Shown one piece after another: positions 55,684-63,253 of a DNA stretch of 64,000 nucleotides. Position numbers and translations under genes: made by a program. This DNA is from Peptoniphilus ovalis (lineage in GTDB: Bacteria; Bacillota; Clostridia; Tissierellales; Peptoniphilaceae), in assembly GCF_018919265.1 (NCBI RefSeq), contig NZ_JAHLQO010000006.1, positions 124,001 through 188,000 on the forward strand, in the 5' to 3' direction. The notes beneath the pieces were generated by a model. The model was given only the letters and a program-made list of their open reading frames with translations, did no database searches and was not told the DNA's origin. Numbering within the stretch: position 1 is the stretch's first letter; each line of letters starts with the position of its first letter.

Positions 55684-56973
55684 ATGGATAAAGTTTATTT
55701 AGAAAATTTAAATTCACAAAAGAAATTAGAACGCGTTATAACAGTGGGCACAAATTTAGGAGCTCATCCTCATTCACTTGAGACTTCAATGAACGAATTA
55801 AATGAACTTGTATTTGCTGATGGAGCTGAAGTTGTAGGTGAAATCACACAAAATATTGAAAAGTTTAATCCAAAATATTTAATAGGATCAGGTAAAGTAG
55901 ATGAGATAAAAGAAATGGCAGAGCTCCTTGAAGCTGATGCCATAGTTTTTAATGATGAGCTCACTGGTATACAAGTGCGTAATCTTGAAAAGAAAATAAA
56001 AAAGAAAGTTCTAGACAGAACAAATTTAATATTAGATATATTTGCACTAAGGGCAACTACTTATGAAGCAAAACTTCAAGTTGAACTTGCAATGCTTGAG
56101 TATCAACTTCCAAGACTTTTAGGAATTGACGGATGGTCAAGAACAGGTGGGGGAATTGGTACAAGAGGACCTGGTGAGCAAATAATTGAAACAGATAGAC
56201 GTCGACTTAAAAGAGAAATCGACAAAATTAGAGATAAATTAAAAAAAGCAGAAAAAACTCGTGACATCACAAGAAGCAACAGGCTAAACAATAATATTCC
56301 AATAGTTTCACTTGTGGGTTATACAAATGCTGGAAAGTCAACGATACTAAATAGATTAAAAGATGATGAATCATCGGAAGTATCTGTTAGAAATATGCTC
56401 TTTGAAACGCTTGACCCAAGTTCAAGACATGCAAGGCTTCTTTCAGGTAGAGAGTTTATAATCTCTGATACAGTAGGATTTGTTTCAAAACTTCCAACAA
56501 AAATTGTAGAAGCTTTTAAATCCACTCTTGAAGAAATAAAGTATTCTGATTTAATTCTTCATGTGATAGATGCTTCAAGTGAAGACTTAGAAATTCAATA
56601 TAAAACTACTATGTCTATCTTAGACGAAATCAATGTACTTGATAAAAATATAATCACGGTATTTAATAAAATCGACAAGGTAAACATTGAAGATGTTCCA
56701 TTAATTTCAACAATTCCTAGAGACAAAAGAATTTATATTTCTGCAAAAAATGATGAAAACATGGATGCTCTTTTAAAAATTATTGAAGAAAATCTTGCGG
56801 ATAAATATATAGATGCAAAGCTTAAATTTCCATATGATGACACAGATTTATTATATAAACTTGTAGATAAATTTGATGCTACTCCAAGATATGAAGATGA
56901 CGGAATTTATTTGGATTTATATCTTGAAGATAGAGAATATGATTTAGTAAAGGAATATGCAAGAGATGTATAA
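55684..56973 (+). CDS. hflX: ribosome-associated GTPase HflX
   Basis: This 429-residue GTPase splits stalled ribosomes after heat or antibiotic stress. The N-terminal HflX domain (about residues 20-190) contains the LDRTNLILDIF and GIGTRGPGEQ region. A G domain follows with Walker A GYTNAGKST (about 205-213), switch II DTVGFVSKLP and NKID. The start lacks a Shine-Dalgarno sequence (see the -10 entry). It overlaps yigZ. Confidence 0.95.
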   Translation: MDKVYLENLNSQKKLERVITVGTNLGAHPHSLETSMNELNELVFADGAEVVGEITQNIEKFNPKYLIGSGKVDEIKEMAELLEADAIVFNDELTGIQVRNLEKKIKKKVLDRTNLILDIFALRATTYEAKLQVELAMLEYQLPRLLGIDGWSRTGGGIGTRGPGEQIIETDRRRLKREIDKIRDKLKKAEKTRDITRSNRLNNNIPIVSLVGYTNAGKSTILNRLKDDESSEVSVRNMLFETLDPSSRHARLLSGREFIISDTVGFVSKLPTKIVEAFKSTLEEIKYSDLILHVIDASSEDLEIQYKTTMSILDEINVLDKNIITVFNKIDKVNIEDVPLISTIPRDKRIYISAKNDENMDALLKIIEENLADKYIDAKLKFPYDDTDLLYKLVDKFDATPRYEDDGIYLDLYLEDREYDLVKEYARDV

Positions 56974-57595
56974 TTCAGTTTTAAAACATGGAATAGATGA
57001 AGTAGAAATTAAAAAGTCGACTTTTATTGGACAAGCTTTTTTTGTAAGGACTGAAGAGGAAGCTTTAAAAATAATTGAAGAGATAAAAACAGAACATAGA
57101 TCTGCAACTCACAATTGTCATGCATATATTATCGGAGAAGATGCACTGACTCAGAGGTATTCTGACGATGGAGAGCCAAGTGGCACAGCAGGTGTACCTA
57201 TGCTTGAAGTTTTAAAAAAAGAAGAGCTTAGAAATGTGCTAGTAATTGTCACAAGATACTTTGGAGGAATTAAACTTGGAGCTGGTGGACTTGTTAGAGC
57301 TTACACCAAGGGTGTTTCAATTGCACTTGATGCAGCAAAAAGAGTTGTAAGACGTGATTTTAGCAGAATGAGCATTAAATACGACTACACTTATCACGGA
57401 GCTATAATAAATCTTTTAAATAATGAAAATTTTAAAATACTAGAAGAAAATTACACTGACAAAGTTGAGGTTGTAATTGATATTTGCGAAGATGACATTA
57501 TTAAGAAATTAAATGACTTGACTAGTGCAAATATTGAAGTTGAAAAAATTAAGACAATTGAACTTCCAACTATTGATGGAGAAATTATATATTAG
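56966..57595 (+). CDS. yigZ: YigZ/IMPACT family protein
   Basis: This protein of about 209 residues has the UPF0029 domain signature DGEPSGTAGVPML and VIVTRYFGGIKLGAGGLVRAY, plus a C-terminal DUF1949-type domain. It is related to the eukaryotic Gcn2 inhibitor IMPACT, and the bacterial role is unclear. The ATG at 56966 inside the hflX end is preferred, because AAAGGA lies 11 nt upstream; an ATG at 56957 leaves only 2 nt. Overlap with hflX is 8 nt. Confidence 0.9.
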   Translation: MYNSVLKHGIDEVEIKKSTFIGQAFFVRTEEEALKIIEEIKTEHRSATHNCHAYIIGEDALTQRYSDDGEPSGTAGVPMLEVLKKEELRNVLVIVTRYFGGIKLGAGGLVRAYTKGVSIALDAAKRVVRRDFSRMSIKYDYTYHGAIINLLNNENFKILEENYTDKVEVVIDICEDDIIKKLNDLTSANIEVEKIKTIELPTIDGEIIY

Positions 57596-57603
57596 GAGAA
57601 ATT

Positions 57604-58326
57604 ATGGATTACAAAAAAGTCACAGAAGATTTAGTTAATTGGTTAAAGGAAAAAGCAAAAGAAACTGGTGCAAGGGGATTTGTCTTTGGACTTTCTGGTG
57701 GAATTGACTCTGCAGTAATTGCAGCACTTTCAAAAAAAGTATTTCCAGAAAATTCGCTAGGACTAATTATGCCCTGTGAAAGCATTGATGAAGATGCAGA
57801 ACATGCAAAGCTTGTTGCAGATAAAATCAATTTAAAAACAGAGACAATTGATTTAACAAAAACTTACAGAACTTTAATAGAAGCATCTTTTGAATCTGAA
57901 AATAAAATGGCAAAGTCAAATATTAAGCCAAGACTTAGAATGACTACACTTTATTATTATGCCCAAGACTTAGGATATTTAGTTCTTGGACCTTCTAATG
58001 CAAGCGAGTGGTATCTAGGTTATTCAACAAAATATGGAGATTCTGGTGCAGATATAATGCCTATAGTAAATATTTTAAAGACAGATGTATTTGAAATAGC
58101 AAAGGAACTTGGAGTGCCAAGAGAAATTATAGAAAAGAAACCATCAGCAGGACTTTGGAAAGGACAAACTGATGAAGATGAAATGGGCTTTACTTATGAA
58201 GTTCTTGATTCATACATCAGAGGAGAATCAACTCCTGATGAAAAGATAAAAGAGAAAATTGACAGAATGCATAAAAACTCAGCACATAAAAGAGTTATGG
58301 CACCTCATTTTGAACTTAAAAAATAA
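57604..58326 (+). CDS. nadE: ammonia-dependent NAD+ synthetase
   Basis: This 240-residue ATP-pyrophosphatase-fold enzyme amidates deamido-NAD. The SGGIDSAV P-loop, the GPSNASEWYLGYSTKYGDSGAD block and KKPSAGLWKGQTDEDEMG are diagnostic. It lacks the glutaminase domain, so it uses free ammonia. It has AGGAG upstream and follows yigZ by 8 nt. The next gene is behind its own T-box. Confidence 0.96.
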   Translation: MDYKKVTEDLVNWLKEKAKETGARGFVFGLSGGIDSAVIAALSKKVFPENSLGLIMPCESIDEDAEHAKLVADKINLKTETIDLTKTYRTLIEASFESENKMAKSNIKPRLRMTTLYYYAQDLGYLVLGPSNASEWYLGYSTKYGDSGADIMPIVNILKTDVFEIAKELGVPREIIEKKPSAGLWKGQTDEDEMGFTYEVLDSYIRGESTPDEKIKEKIDRMHKNSAHKRVMAPHFELKK

Positions 58327-58353
58327 AATTATTTAAAAATTTTTAAAAAGTTG

Positions 58354-58382
58354 TTGACAAAAAAATTTTAACTAAGTATAAT
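58354..58382 (+). promoter_or_regulatory. consensus promoter of the first receptor gene
   Basis: TTGACA, a 17-nt spacer and TATAAT match the sigma-A consensus perfectly. Confidence 0.88.
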
Positions 58383-58388
58383 ACCATT

Positions 58389-58645
58389 TATAAAATAATA
58401 AATGCGTTGAAAGAGAAAAAGATATTTAGCAAATCTTAAAGAGAGTGGGGATGGTGAGAGCCCACAGATGAGCTTATATGTAATATTCACTCTTAAGCTT
58501 GAAGGATGAAATTTAGTAGGCCTTCACGGAAGTCACCGTTACCAGAGACTAGAGATTGTTAGATCTTTAAAGAGGAAATTATTTAATTTCGAATTTAGGT
58601 GGTACCGCGAATCCTTCGCCCTATATGGGGTGAAGGATTTTTTTA
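58389..58645 (+). promoter_or_regulatory. T-box leader of the first TrpX-like gene
   Basis: AGAGAG (AG bulge), GGTGAGAG, CACTCTTAAG, GAA-ATTT-AGTAGG (58508-58520), the T-box core GGTGGTACCGCGA (about 58598-58610) and a terminator follow in canonical order. By the usual GAA-N-NNN-A spacing the specifier would be TTT (Phe) at 58512-58514. ATT and TTA are alternatives, so specificity is not settled. The terminator stem AATCCTTCGCCC/GGGTGAAGGATT ends in a T run. Confidence 0.88.
58610..58645 (+). terminator. T-box terminator, first leader
   Basis: AATCCTTCGCCC pairs with GGGTGAAGGATT over a 5-nt loop, followed by TTTTTT. Confidence 0.88.
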
Positions 58646-58676
58646 TTATTTTAAATAATATTTTCGGAGGAAAAAG

Positions 58677-59672
58677 ATGAAAAATTTAAGAAGTTTATCA
58701 AAAGTGTTAGCGGGAGTTGTGTTATCAGGAATGTTAGTGGCATGCTCAGGAAGTGGAAGCCAAGGACAAACACAAGCAAAAGCATCAGGTGGAAGTGAGC
58801 CGATAAAGATTGGAGCTATTTCATACATTGAACATGTATCATTAGATAATTCAATCAAAGGGTTCGAAGACAGATTAAAAGAAAAAGGTATTAATGCAAT
58901 TGTAGAAGTTGAAAATTTACAAGGCGATCAAGCTCTTACAACTACAGTACCTAAAAAATTCGAAGGAGACGAATACAAACTTGTTTATGCAGTTGCGACT
59001 CCACCAGCACAAGGTGCAAAGACAGCTTTACCTAATAAAAATATAGTTTATTCAGCTGTAAGTGATCCAATAAAAGCGGGACTTATTGAGGCACCAGATA
59101 AAATCGATCATGTAACAGGTGTAAATAATAAATCAATTGCTAAAGAATACTTATCTTCATTCTTAGAATTATATCCAGATATAAAAACAATAGGAACTTT
59201 ATATTCACCATCAGAAGTTAATGCACAAGTGCAAGTTGAAGACTTGAAAAATGCCTGCAATGAACTTGGTATAAAATTAGAACTTGTTGGAATTAATAGT
59301 ATTAATGATGTGTCGCAAGGTCTATCAGGAATTGTAAATAAAATTGATGCTTATTATGCAATCACTGATAATGTTGTAGCAGCAGCAGGACCTATAGTTG
59401 CAAAAACATTATTAGAAAATAATCTTCCTTCTGTATCTGCTGAAGAAGGACAGGTAATGAAGGGACTATTAGTAAGTGATGGAGTAGATTATTATGAACA
59501 TGGTAAACAGGCAGCAGATCTTGCAATTAGAATTTTAAATGGAGAAGATATTAAAAATGTTCATGCAGAAGATAATAAGGTAAAATCCAGAAAAGTAAAC
59601 GAAAATACAGCAAAAGCATTGGGTCTTGATTTAAATTCTGATTATTTCAAGAATGCAACACTTGTAAAATAA
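58677..59672 (+). CDS. TrpX-like ABC substrate-binding lipoprotein 1
   Basis: This 331-residue receptor of the COG2984/TrpX group has a signal peptide with lipobox LVAC (Cys23), a Ser/Gly/Gln linker and a two-lobed type I periplasmic-binding fold. Motifs include KIGAISYIEHVSLDNSI, YAVATPPAQGAKTALP and PSVSAEEGQVMKGLLVSDGVDYYEHG. Members of this family with T-box control are predicted amino-acid (often aromatic) importers. Its permease and ATPase lie about 2.7 kb downstream beyond two paralogues. The ribosome site is GGAGGA. Confidence 0.88.
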   Translation: MKNLRSLSKVLAGVVLSGMLVACSGSGSQGQTQAKASGGSEPIKIGAISYIEHVSLDNSIKGFEDRLKEKGINAIVEVENLQGDQALTTTVPKKFEGDEYKLVYAVATPPAQGAKTALPNKNIVYSAVSDPIKAGLIEAPDKIDHVTGVNNKSIAKEYLSSFLELYPDIKTIGTLYSPSEVNAQVQVEDLKNACNELGIKLELVGINSINDVSQGLSGIVNKIDAYYAITDNVVAAAGPIVAKTLLENNLPSVSAEEGQVMKGLLVSDGVDYYEHGKQAADLAIRILNGEDIKNVHAEDNKVKSRKVNENTAKALGLDLNSDYFKNATLVK

Positions 59673-59697
59673 ATTTAAAATTTTTTAAAAAAAGTGT

Positions 59698-59726
59698 TGA
59701 CAAAAAAATTTTAACTAAGTATAATA
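59698..59726 (+). promoter_or_regulatory. consensus promoter of the second receptor gene
   Basis: TTGACA, 17 nt, TATAAT; an almost exact copy of the promoter at 58354. Confidence 0.88.
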
Positions 59727-59732
59727 CCATTT

Positions 59733-59988
59733 ATAAAATAATAAATGCGATGAAAGAGAGAAAGATATCAAGTAAGTCTCAAAGAGAGTGGGGATGGTGA
59801 GAGCCCATAGATAAGCTTATATGTAATATTCACTCTAAAGCATGGAGGATGAATTAAGTAGGCCTTCACGGAAGTCACCGTTATCAGAGACTAGAGATTG
59901 TTAGATCTTTAATAGAGGAAATTTTTTGAATTTCGAATTTAGGTGGTACCGCGAATCCTTCGCCCTATATGGGGTGAAGGATTTTTTT
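59733..59988 (+). promoter_or_regulatory. T-box leader of the second TrpX-like gene
   Basis: This leader closely follows the first one: AGAGAG, GGTGAGAG, CACTCTAAAG, then GAA-TTA-AGTAGG (59851-59862), T-box core (59941-59953) and terminator. It contains a clear AGTA in the 5' specifier-loop strand, where the first leader has AGCA. Between GAA and AGTAGG there is one base fewer than in the first leader, leaving TTA or ATT as candidate specifiers. A TCTT/AAGG helix in leader 1 is TCTC/GAGG here, a compensatory change that supports the stem. Confidence 0.88.
59954..59988 (+). terminator. T-box terminator, second leader
   Basis: Its stem is identical to that of the first leader terminator, and it is followed by TTTTTTT. 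Confidence 0.88.
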
Positions 59989-60019
59989 ATTATTTTAAAA
60001 ATAATTTTTGGAGGAAGAA

Positions 60020-61009
60020 ATGAAATATTTAAAGAAAGTATCAAAGTTAGCAGTAATTGGTTTAATGGCAGCATCACTTGTTGCATGTGGAGGAAATAAA
60101 AAAGCAGAAACAGCAGATGCAGCAGCTGGAGATGAACAAGTAAAAATTGGCGTTATATCTTATATTGAGCAAGTTTCACTAGACAATGCAATTAAAGGTT
60201 TTGAAGATAGACTTAAAGAAGAAGGAATAAATGCTCAGTTAGAAGTTGAAAATCTTCAAGGAGACAATGCTCTTACAACAACAGCTCCTAAAAAGTTTGA
60301 AGGAGACGAATACAAACTTGTTTATGCAGTAGCAACACCATCAGCACAAGGAGCAAAGACAGCTCTACCAAATAAAAACATTATTTATGCTGCAGTAACT
60401 GATCCAGTTGAAGCAGGACTAATTGAAGCACCAGATAAAATTGACCATGTAACAGGAGTTAATGATGCAGTATCTGCTAAGACACAACTTGAATCTTTCT
60501 TAAAGATTTATCCTGATGTAAAAACTATTGGAACTCTTTATTCAACATCAGAAGCTAACTCATTAGTTCAAATAGAAGATTTAAAAAAAGCTTGTGATGA
60601 ACTTGGACTTAAAGTTGAAATCGTAGGAATTAATAACATCAATGATGTTTCGCAAGCACTTCAAACTATTACAAATAAAATCGATGCTTACTATGCACTA
60701 ACTGATAATACAGTTGCATCAGCAGGACCAATAGTTGCAGAAATTTTACTAAACAATAATCTTCCATCAGTTTCAGCTGAAGAAGGACAAATGTCAAAGG
60801 GACTACTTATGAGTGAAGGTGTAGATTATTACGAACATGGAAAACAAGCAGCAGATTTAGCAATTAGAATTTTAAATGGGGAAGACATTAAAAATGTTCA
60901 CGCAGAAGATAATAAAAAAGCTGCTAAAAAAATAAATGAAAAAACTGCTAAAGCACTTGGACTTGATTTAAATAGTGAAAATCTAAAGGATGCAGAACTT
61001 GTAAAATAA
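60020..61009 (+). CDS. TrpX-like ABC substrate-binding lipoprotein 2
   Basis: This 329-residue paralogue of the preceding receptor has lipobox LVAC (Cys23). It has the same core with KIGVISYIEQVSLDNAI, YAVATPSAQGAKTALP and PSVSAEEGQMSKGLLMSEG. Most differences lie in the linker and in scattered surface positions; ligand-loop motifs are almost unchanged, so the two probably bind similar ligands. The ATG at 60020 follows GGAGGA; an in-frame upstream ATG at 60008 overlaps that site. Confidence 0.9.
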   Translation: MKYLKKVSKLAVIGLMAASLVACGGNKKAETADAAAGDEQVKIGVISYIEQVSLDNAIKGFEDRLKEEGINAQLEVENLQGDNALTTTAPKKFEGDEYKLVYAVATPSAQGAKTALPNKNIIYAAVTDPVEAGLIEAPDKIDHVTGVNDAVSAKTQLESFLKIYPDVKTIGTLYSTSEANSLVQIEDLKKACDELGLKVEIVGINNINDVSQALQTITNKIDAYYALTDNTVASAGPIVAEILLNNNLPSVSAEEGQMSKGLLMSEGVDYYEHGKQAADLAIRILNGEDIKNVHAEDNKKAAKKINEKTAKALGLDLNSENLKDAELVK

Positions 61010-61042
61010 AATAAAAACTTAAAATATTTTTGGATAAAAGAC

Positions 61043-61071
61043 TTGACTTTAACTTGCTACTAGCTTATAAT
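61043..61071 (+). promoter_or_regulatory. promoter of the third receptor-transporter unit
   Basis: TTGACT, 17 nt, TATAAT. It resembles the other two promoters but differs in the spacer. Confidence 0.85.
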
Positions 61072-61077
61072 ACATTT

Positions 61078-61338
61078 AAATTTTAATAAAAGCTGTGCAA
61101 GAGAAAAAAGAATTTTAGATGATTTAAGAGAGTTGTCGTTTGGTGAGAGACAATACATCGGAATTTAACATACACTCTTAAGCTTATTTGTTGAAGGTAG
61201 TAGGCAAGTACGGAAGCCCCCGTTAACGCAGGCTAGAGGTTGTTAGACCTTAAAATGAGGTAATCTTTTTGATTATAAAATCGGGTGGTACCGCGAAGTC
61301 AGTCTTTCGTCCCAATGTGGATGAAAGACTTTTTTTAT
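61078..61338 (+). promoter_or_regulatory. T-box leader of the third receptor-permease-ATPase unit
   Basis: The order of AGAGAG, GGTGAGAG, ACACTCTTAAG, GAA-GGT-AGTAGG (61193-61204), T-box core (61283-61295) and terminator is canonical. The specifier region clearly differs from the two upstream leaders. GGT or GTA are the candidate codons, depending on register, and I cannot choose. The different codon implies a different sensed tRNA. Confidence 0.88.
61301..61338 (+). terminator. T-box terminator, third leader
   Basis: AGTCTTTCGTCC pairs with GGATGAAAGACT over a short loop, followed by TTTTTTT. The stem sequence is unlike that of the other two leaders. Confidence 0.88.
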
Positions 61339-61353
61339 TTTGGAGGTATTTTA

Positions 61354-62349
61354 ATGAAATTTAGAAAGTTAGTAGTTTTAGTGATGATGTCAATGCTTCT
61401 TGTAGCATGTGGCACTAAAAAAGAAGATGGAGCTTCAACAGAAAAGACAAATGCAAATGAAGTTTCCACAGAAAGCTCAAATAAAAAAGTCGGAGTAATA
61501 CAACTTGCAGATCACATTGCACTTGAAAGAGCGAGACTTGGATTTGAAGAAGAACTTAAAAAGACAAATCCAGATGTAGAAATTATTACAAAAAATGCAA
61601 ATGGAGATTTAACAGTTGTTCCACAAATTATAAAATCCTTTAGTGATCAAAATGTAGATTTAATTTACGCAATAGCAACACCTGCAGCCCAGGGAGCTAA
61701 AAATGCAGAAAAAGATATTCCAATAATATTTAATGCAGTAACAGATCCTGTAACATCAGACTTAGTTGAAAATATTGAAAGCCCAGAAGCAAATGTAACT
61801 GGAGTAAGTGATTACTTCTCAATGGCTGCTCAATTAGAAGAGATGATAGACATCTTCCCAGATGTAAAAAATATTGGAGTAATGTTTTCAACAAATGAAT
61901 CAAATTCAAAATTCCAAATTGAAGAACTTAAAAAAGCAGCAAGTGATTTTGGATTAGAAGTTGTAGAAGTTGGAGTTAACAACATAAACGACGTATCAAC
62001 AGCAATAAAAACACTTGAGCCAAAGATGGACATCTTTATGGCGATTACAGATAACACAATCTCATCTGCATCATCAATAATTGCAGAAAGTTTAAAACAG
62101 GCAAATATTCCATCCTTTGCATCAGAAGAAGGACCTGTTGAAAATGGAATACTTCTAAGTTTAGGTGTAGACTACACAAAACTTGGTGAGGAAGCAGCTA
62201 CTATAGCTGATGAAATTTTAAAGGGAAAGAAAGTTAATGAAATTCCAGTACTGTTTCCAACAGAAGCTAGAAAAGTAGTTAATAAAGATACAGCTGAAGC
62301 ATTAAAGATTGAAAATGAAAAATTATTTGAAAATGCTGAAGTGAAATAA
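61354..62349 (+). CDS. TrpX-like ABC substrate-binding lipoprotein 3
   Basis: This 331-residue COG2984 receptor has lipobox LVAC (Cys19) and the family core, but is clearly diverged from the two upstream copies: GVIQLADHIALERARLGFEEEL replaces the SYIE segment, with PSFASEEGPVENGILLSLGVDY later. The IEHVS/IEQVS to LADHIA change lies in the ligand-binding loop and suggests another ligand. It is directly followed by the permease and ATPase genes, so it is the receptor of the complete unit. The ATG at 61354 follows GGAGG. Confidence 0.9.
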   Translation: MKFRKLVVLVMMSMLLVACGTKKEDGASTEKTNANEVSTESSNKKVGVIQLADHIALERARLGFEEELKKTNPDVEIITKNANGDLTVVPQIIKSFSDQNVDLIYAIATPAAQGAKNAEKDIPIIFNAVTDPVTSDLVENIESPEANVTGVSDYFSMAAQLEEMIDIFPDVKNIGVMFSTNESNSKFQIEELKKAASDFGLEVVEVGVNNINDVSTAIKTLEPKMDIFMAITDNTISSASSIIAESLKQANIPSFASEEGPVENGILLSLGVDYTKLGEEAATIADEILKGKKVNEIPVLFPTEARKVVNKDTAEALKIENEKLFENAEVK

Positions 62350-62368
62350 AGAATTAGGAGGAAAAAAG

Positions 62369-63253
62369 TTGAGTTCAGTATTAATTGAATCCATTGTCAT
62401 GGGACTAGTCTTCTCAATATTGACAATTGGAGTAGTGATAACATTTAAAATATTAGATTTTCCAGATATGTCTGTGGAAGGTACATTTCCACTGGGAGCC
62501 TTTGTATTCGCAAAGATGCTTACAATTGGAATTAATCCAATAATATCAATGGTGGCAGCCCTACTTGCAGGAGCTGTTGGAGGTTACATTACCTATGTAC
62601 TTTACAGAAAGATAAATATCCAAGCAATCCTAGCTGGTATTCTAACAATGACATTTTTATATTCAGTTAACTTAAGAATAACTGGCACACCAAATGTTAC
62701 TTTTTTTGATTATAAGACTGTATTTCAACTTTTTGAAAGCGTGCCAAAAATTGTAATCTTGGCTATAATCGGAATTATTATAAAACTTGCAATAGACTGG
62801 TTTTTAAAAACAGAAAAGGGTTATCTCTTACTTGCAACAGGAGATAATGAAACTCTAGTTAAATCACTTGGAAAAAATCCAAACAAATATGTTTGTACAG
62901 GACTTATGATTTCAAATGCACTTGCAGCACTTGCAGGATCTCTTATGGCTCAGTCAAATGGATACGCAGATATCACAATGGGCCAATCAATTATAGTATC
63001 AGCACTTGCATCAATTGTAATAGGAGATGCATTCCTTAAAAATGTAAATGCATTAAATAGAACAACAAGAGCTATAATTGGAGCGGTAATTTATAGAATA
63101 ATTTATGGAATCGCACTATACATTGGACTTGCACCAAGTGATTTAAAGGGAATTACAGCAGTAATAGTTGTAGCATTCTTAATTTATAATAATATTTCGT
63201 CAAAGGGACTTAGTGTATTAAAAGAGAAGAGGGAAGAAAATGTTAAAAATTAA
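62369..63253 (+). CDS. TrpY-like ABC transporter permease
   Basis: This 294-residue permease of the BPD_transp_2 (branched-chain/ribose type) superfamily has about eight or nine TM segments. It contains GVVITFKILDFPDMSVEGTFPLG near the N-terminus and NPNKYVCTGLMISNALAALAGSL in the coupling region. It starts at TTG, with AGGAGG about 9 nt upstream. It overlaps the ATPase gene by 14 nt. It probably serves all three receptors, since no other permease is visible. Confidence 0.9.
   Translation: MSSVLIESIVMGLVFSILTIGVVITFKILDFPDMSVEGTFPLGAFVFAKMLTIGINPIISMVAALLAGAVGGYITYVLYRKINIQAILAGILTMTFLYSVNLRITGTPNVTFFDYKTVFQLFESVPKIVILAIIGIIIKLAIDWFLKTEKGYLLLATGDNETLVKSLGKNPNKYVCTGLMISNALAALAGSLMAQSNGYADITMGQSIIVSALASIVIGDAFLKNVNALNRTTRAIIGAVIYRIIYGIALYIGLAPSDLKGITAVIVVAFLIYNNISSKGLSVLKEKREENVKN

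Larger units (their letters stand above)
58354..61009 (+). repeat. tandem duplication of promoter + T-box + receptor gene
   Basis: Two near-parallel copies (from about 58354 and about 59698) each contain the same TTGACA-17-TATAAT promoter, a closely similar T-box leader and a TrpX-like lipoprotein gene. Promoters, the stretch into AATAAATGCG, the ATTCACTCT segment and the whole terminator are nearly base-identical. Inside the genes the proteins remain highly similar (for example EGDEYKLVYAVATP and KTALPNKNI are in both), but synonymous sites and signal regions differ. Confidence 0.85.

Noticed and set aside
58490-58500. TTC (Phe) just before ACTCTT in T-box leaders 1 and 2, and TAC (Tyr) in leader 3, as specifier codons
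   Set aside because: They would fit an aromatic amino acid transporter nicely, but alignment to the T-box layout places the ACTCTTAAG block opposite the AG bulge in the distal part of stem I, not in the specifier loop, which lies between GAA and AGTAGG.
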